Assembly (NCBI RefSeq): GCF_901933205.1
Contig: NC_044584.1
Span: forward strand, 16,161,001 to 16,225,000
Source: Camarhynchus parvulus
Lineage: Eukaryota > Chordata > Aves > Passeriformes > Thraupidae
Length of the DNA stretch: 64,000 nt
Reading direction: 5' to 3'
Every line of letters starts with the position of its first letter. Positions within the stretch are counted from its first letter, which is position 1. Positions 61,038-64,000 of the stretch are shown one piece after another. Both the position numbers and the translations under genes were made by a program. The notes beneath the pieces were generated by a model. It searched no databases, was not told the DNA's origin, and saw nothing but the letters and a program-made list of their open reading frames with translations.

Positions 61038-61043
61038 GGACAC

Positions 61044-61667
61044 GATACAGAGGATTGAGGCACAGTGGAGTCTGGCTTATACCATGGAAATGGATCTCTT
61101 TTCCATCTACAGAGGGAATAAGCAGCTGAATCTCCGGATGATACAAATGTGATTATTATGGCATAAAGTGCAGTTCATCCTTACTCTCTTCTTGACCAAA
61201 GCTACATTTCTCAGGGATTGCACTCACAATCAGCATTCCCTCCTCAGACTTAATACAGAAATGAAGCAATAGTTCCTCTATTCCCATAAAAAATATTTTT
61301 CTTCATGGATTTCTTAACTGAGCCTTAGAAAAAGATCATCTCCAATGCTAAGCAACAAATTCACATTTCTCTTTAGAGAGTGCAGATATGGAAGTGCTGT
61401 AACCTGAACTCAAATTGAGGATAAATTGGTTGAAACAGCACTAAAACTGGATGCTCCTCAGAACTGCCCTCCCCATGGGGGTGTGAGCAATCCTTCCTGC
61501 CAAAACTGGCTCTGGCTCACATCACTCCCCACTACTGGCAATTCAGAGGAGAGCAATCTTCTCTAAGCTAATTTATCCTCCTGGAAGCTGCTCTGCTGCT
61601 CTTTGGCTTCTCGATCCAGGAGTTCAATCCCTGGGGGCAGGAGCTGACCCTGACCTGGGCAATGAGG
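61044..61667. other. Noncoding DNA
   Basis: Unique sequence with nothing recognisable. Confidence 0.5.
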
Positions 61668-61789
61668 GCTGGAGAGCAGCCACAGCCTCCAGAGCAGCCA
61701 CCAAGTGCCCCCAGCTATTTGCCACCTATAATATCCAAGTTATCATTTCTATTTGCAACTCATCAAGAGTTAGACTGCATTCAAAAAGC
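61668..61789 (+). repeat. 122-bp dispersed duplication, copy 1
   Basis: Ungapped match to 63570-63691 with 10 differences in 122 positions (about 92%). It lies in a 79-codon open frame, and the matching segment of the other copy is also open. I do not recognise the sequence. Confidence 0.88.
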
Positions 61790-63569
61790 TGCCACATTTA
61801 CCAAAAGCTGCAAATCCCAGCCTGAGTCACCCAATCTTCTGGGCAATAGCCAAATCCTGCCTGGCTGCGCCGAAAGGTGTCTTCATCTTTCCAGGGGTTA
61901 AGAGAAATTGTTGGAAGGACTGGGAGATAACTGCTTCCTCCAATTGAATTGTATTCCAAGTCAAATTAAAAATGGCTCAGGATCTTGTAACAGAAGGCAA
62001 TCACTTCAAAAGCATCAGATACTCACTGCTGTCAGGAAACAGTTTGTCTAAAGGAATCATGGCAATATTTTGAGGTTTTTTTCCCCTAATCTTACCTTGT
62101 AAAAGCTTTTGGAATGAAAAACAATATTAAACATTTTAAATCATTATTTATATCTAGCCACTAAACAAAAACAAGATTATTTTCTTTACTCAAAAACCTA
62201 CTTTCATAGTTTTTAGCTTGAAAATCTGTGCAGGAAGGAATGATTCAAGTCTCAGAGCCACAAGTCAGAGAGAATTGGTTAAATGTCTTTGTCCTGTTTA
62301 AATATCAAAGCTCTTCTGGGTATCATTTAGATCTACCCATCATAATTCAGATACTTGTGAATAATTCAAGATGTTATGCTTTAACTTCTATCAGCAATTC
62401 CCTTGAAGGGGAGCAGTAAGTAAGCATTTCTTATAAGTTATAGCATGGATCCATATAATTAATATTTTGATGTACTTTACCTGTCTTACTGTTTGCTCTT
62501 GTGATATTAAGTTGGTATTAAATAAATAATACACTCAGTAACTTGTCCTACTTTTCAAAGGTGCTCCAATTTATGTAATTGCTTTATTTGATTTATTGTT
62601 GCATCTTTACTCGAGTTACATATTCTGTTAATGTGCTATCAATGGAATTAGCTGTTTCTTAATAGGAAACTTGTTTTAAAATCAAGCCAGCATATTTATT
62701 GCAAAAAGGAATGCACTGCTTGTACTTCCTTGGAATCAAAATATCCTTTTAATGGTGGGAAGTAACCTGCTTCATCTTTCCATGTTTTTCTTGGCATGCT
62801 GAAGCAAACCAGAGATGATGTGCTGTTACTCAAGCATAAGAAAAATAGCAGCACCCCAGTTAAAAACCTCAGAGGTGACTAAAGGCACATAAAATCATAA
62901 GAAAACAACAACTAAAGTATAGCCTGATTTCTCAAATAACAATTCAGAGAAAGCTTCTGTCCAAGGGACTGTAAATTATGTATCATGCTTTCACAATTTT
63001 GAAATTAATCCACAATATGAAGAAAGATTGATTTCAGCATTTCTGATTTGCTAATTTACTCCATTAAGTAAATACCCATCTTTGATTAGAAGGATAAAGA
63101 ATCAACACACAGCTTGTATTGCTGAAATAAACTTCATTTCTGCACTGTACACTGATGTCCTCCAGGAGCTGTGCTGGCCTGCTCTCCACACTCACACAGA
63201 CAACTCTCAAGGTAAACAGGGATGGGGACAAGAGAAAAATCAATCTCTGGAAACAGAGAGAAAATTAACTTGTTTATACTGCCCTCCCTCAATCATCTCC
63301 ATTCATGAAGGATATTAATTTTGACTATTAATTAGAGTGGCATCTGTGGACCAGGGAGCACGAGCAGTGCTGGCTGCTGCTCCAGGTGTGCAGGGAGTGA
63401 AAACTCATTTCTGAGCTGCTCCACCACAGCAGCAACGATTCACCCAGAGTCAGCTGGCTCAAACACACCTCCAAGAACACACTGAGTGAGGATCTGCAGT
63501 ACATGGAAGCAATTCTGGACATATTTTCCAAACTTAACATCCCTTAGCAGAACAGCTCAGCAATGCACT
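61790..63569. other. Noncoding DNA with a candidate conserved segment
   Basis: AT-rich unique sequence. 62510-62710 is dense in ATTTA/TAAT-type motifs and free of repeats, so it is a weak conserved-element candidate. No exon is supported. Confidence 0.4.
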
Positions 63570-63691
63570 GCTGGCGAGCAGCCACAGCCTCCAGAGCAGC
63601 CACCAAGGGCTCCAAGCTGTTTGCCACCTATAACATCAAAGTTATTATTTCTATTTGCAACTCATCAAGAGTTAAACTGGATTCAAAAAGC
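63570..63691 (+). repeat. 122-bp dispersed duplication, copy 2
   Basis: Second copy, same orientation, 1,902 bp downstream of the first. The similarity stops abruptly at both ends. Confidence 0.88.
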
Positions 63692-64000
63692 CTCAGTCCA
63701 GGCTGCTGATTCCCGCTGCTGTACATGAGGCAAAAGCTCAAACCCACAAACCCAACACAGGCATTATTCCATTTATTCCATACCTTACCCGGCTTTAGGA
63801 AAGCACATATCTACTATATAGTCCGAAAGAAAATTACTGCCATCATATGTAAAACCTGCTGCATTTCCAAAAAGTTCTGAAAACACAGTAATAAACTACA
63901 CTGCTAAATTTGTAAGACCTACAATGTAAAAGTGAGCTGTTTCATATCTCTCAAGATTGGATTTCTCTGCGTTTTTGTATTTTCTACCTTGTTCTCTTAT
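63692..64000. other. Noncoding DNA to window end
   Basis: AT-rich, with no gene or repeat seen. Confidence 0.5.

Noticed and set aside
63486..63728. Possible coding exon around the 122-bp duplication
   Set aside because: Changes between the copies do not clearly favour synonymous sites, and stops bound every candidate frame within about 80 codons.

Overview
The window is vertebrate nuclear DNA and most likely comes from a songbird (oscine passerine). Three kinds of interspersed repeat point that way. There are 3' ends of CR1 LINEs, which dominate avian genomes. There is one short element that joins a tRNA-Ile-like head to a CR1-type tail, as in the songbird SINE family TguSINE1. There are many solo LTRs of about 270-425 bp with 6-7 bp target-site duplications (TSDs), as in passerine ERVK-like retroviruses. 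No bacterial-style operon, ribosome binding site, tRNA gene, rRNA gene or CRISPR array is visible.

I find no protein-coding exon that I can support. The longest open frames all lie in tandem repeats (5.3 kb, 7.2-8.4 kb, 25.3 kb, 37.9-38.9 kb) or across CR1/LTR sequence. No CpG-island promoter is evident. The window is therefore intergenic or deep intronic. Repeat boundaries were worked out by eye; those with matching TSDs are the firmest.

Layout. 0-10 kb: AT-rich unique DNA, a CR1 fragment (3.5 kb), a 20-bp G-rich minisatellite (5.33-5.52 kb) and a large ~38-bp minisatellite (7.24-8.35 kb). 10-12.8 kb: two short LTRs of one family about 150 bp apart, a longer solo LTR (11.2-11.6 kb), and C14 and A34 homopolymers. 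12.8-19.7 kb: repeat-poor. 19.7-27 kb: CR1, a probable LTR, the SINE, a solo LTR (23.3 kb), a 90-bp minisatellite (25.3 kb) and a short LTR (26.7 kb). 28-31 kb: a duplicated segment rearranged as X-Y-X. 33.5-34.05 kb: a CR1 split by a solo LTR. 37.9-38.85 kb: a ~1 kb CATC/TATC array. 41.2 kb: a near-perfect 28-bp-arm inverted repeat. 44-64 kb: a solo LTR (44.0 kb), a long repeat-poor tract, solo LTRs at 52.4 and 57.8 kb (the latter with a tandem duplication across its 3' end), an LTR nested inside another LTR (60.2-61.0 kb), and a 122-bp dispersed duplication (61.7 and 63.6 kb).

For convenience the solo LTRs are called families A (11.2, 23.3, 57.8, 60.2 kb), B (52.4, 60.3 kb), C (33.6, 44.0 kb) and D (10.16, 10.58, 26.7 kb). 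These letters are local labels, not database names. Nothing here amounts to a new multi-gene system. The interest lies in the repeat insertions, the templated rearrangements and a few unexplained structured segments.
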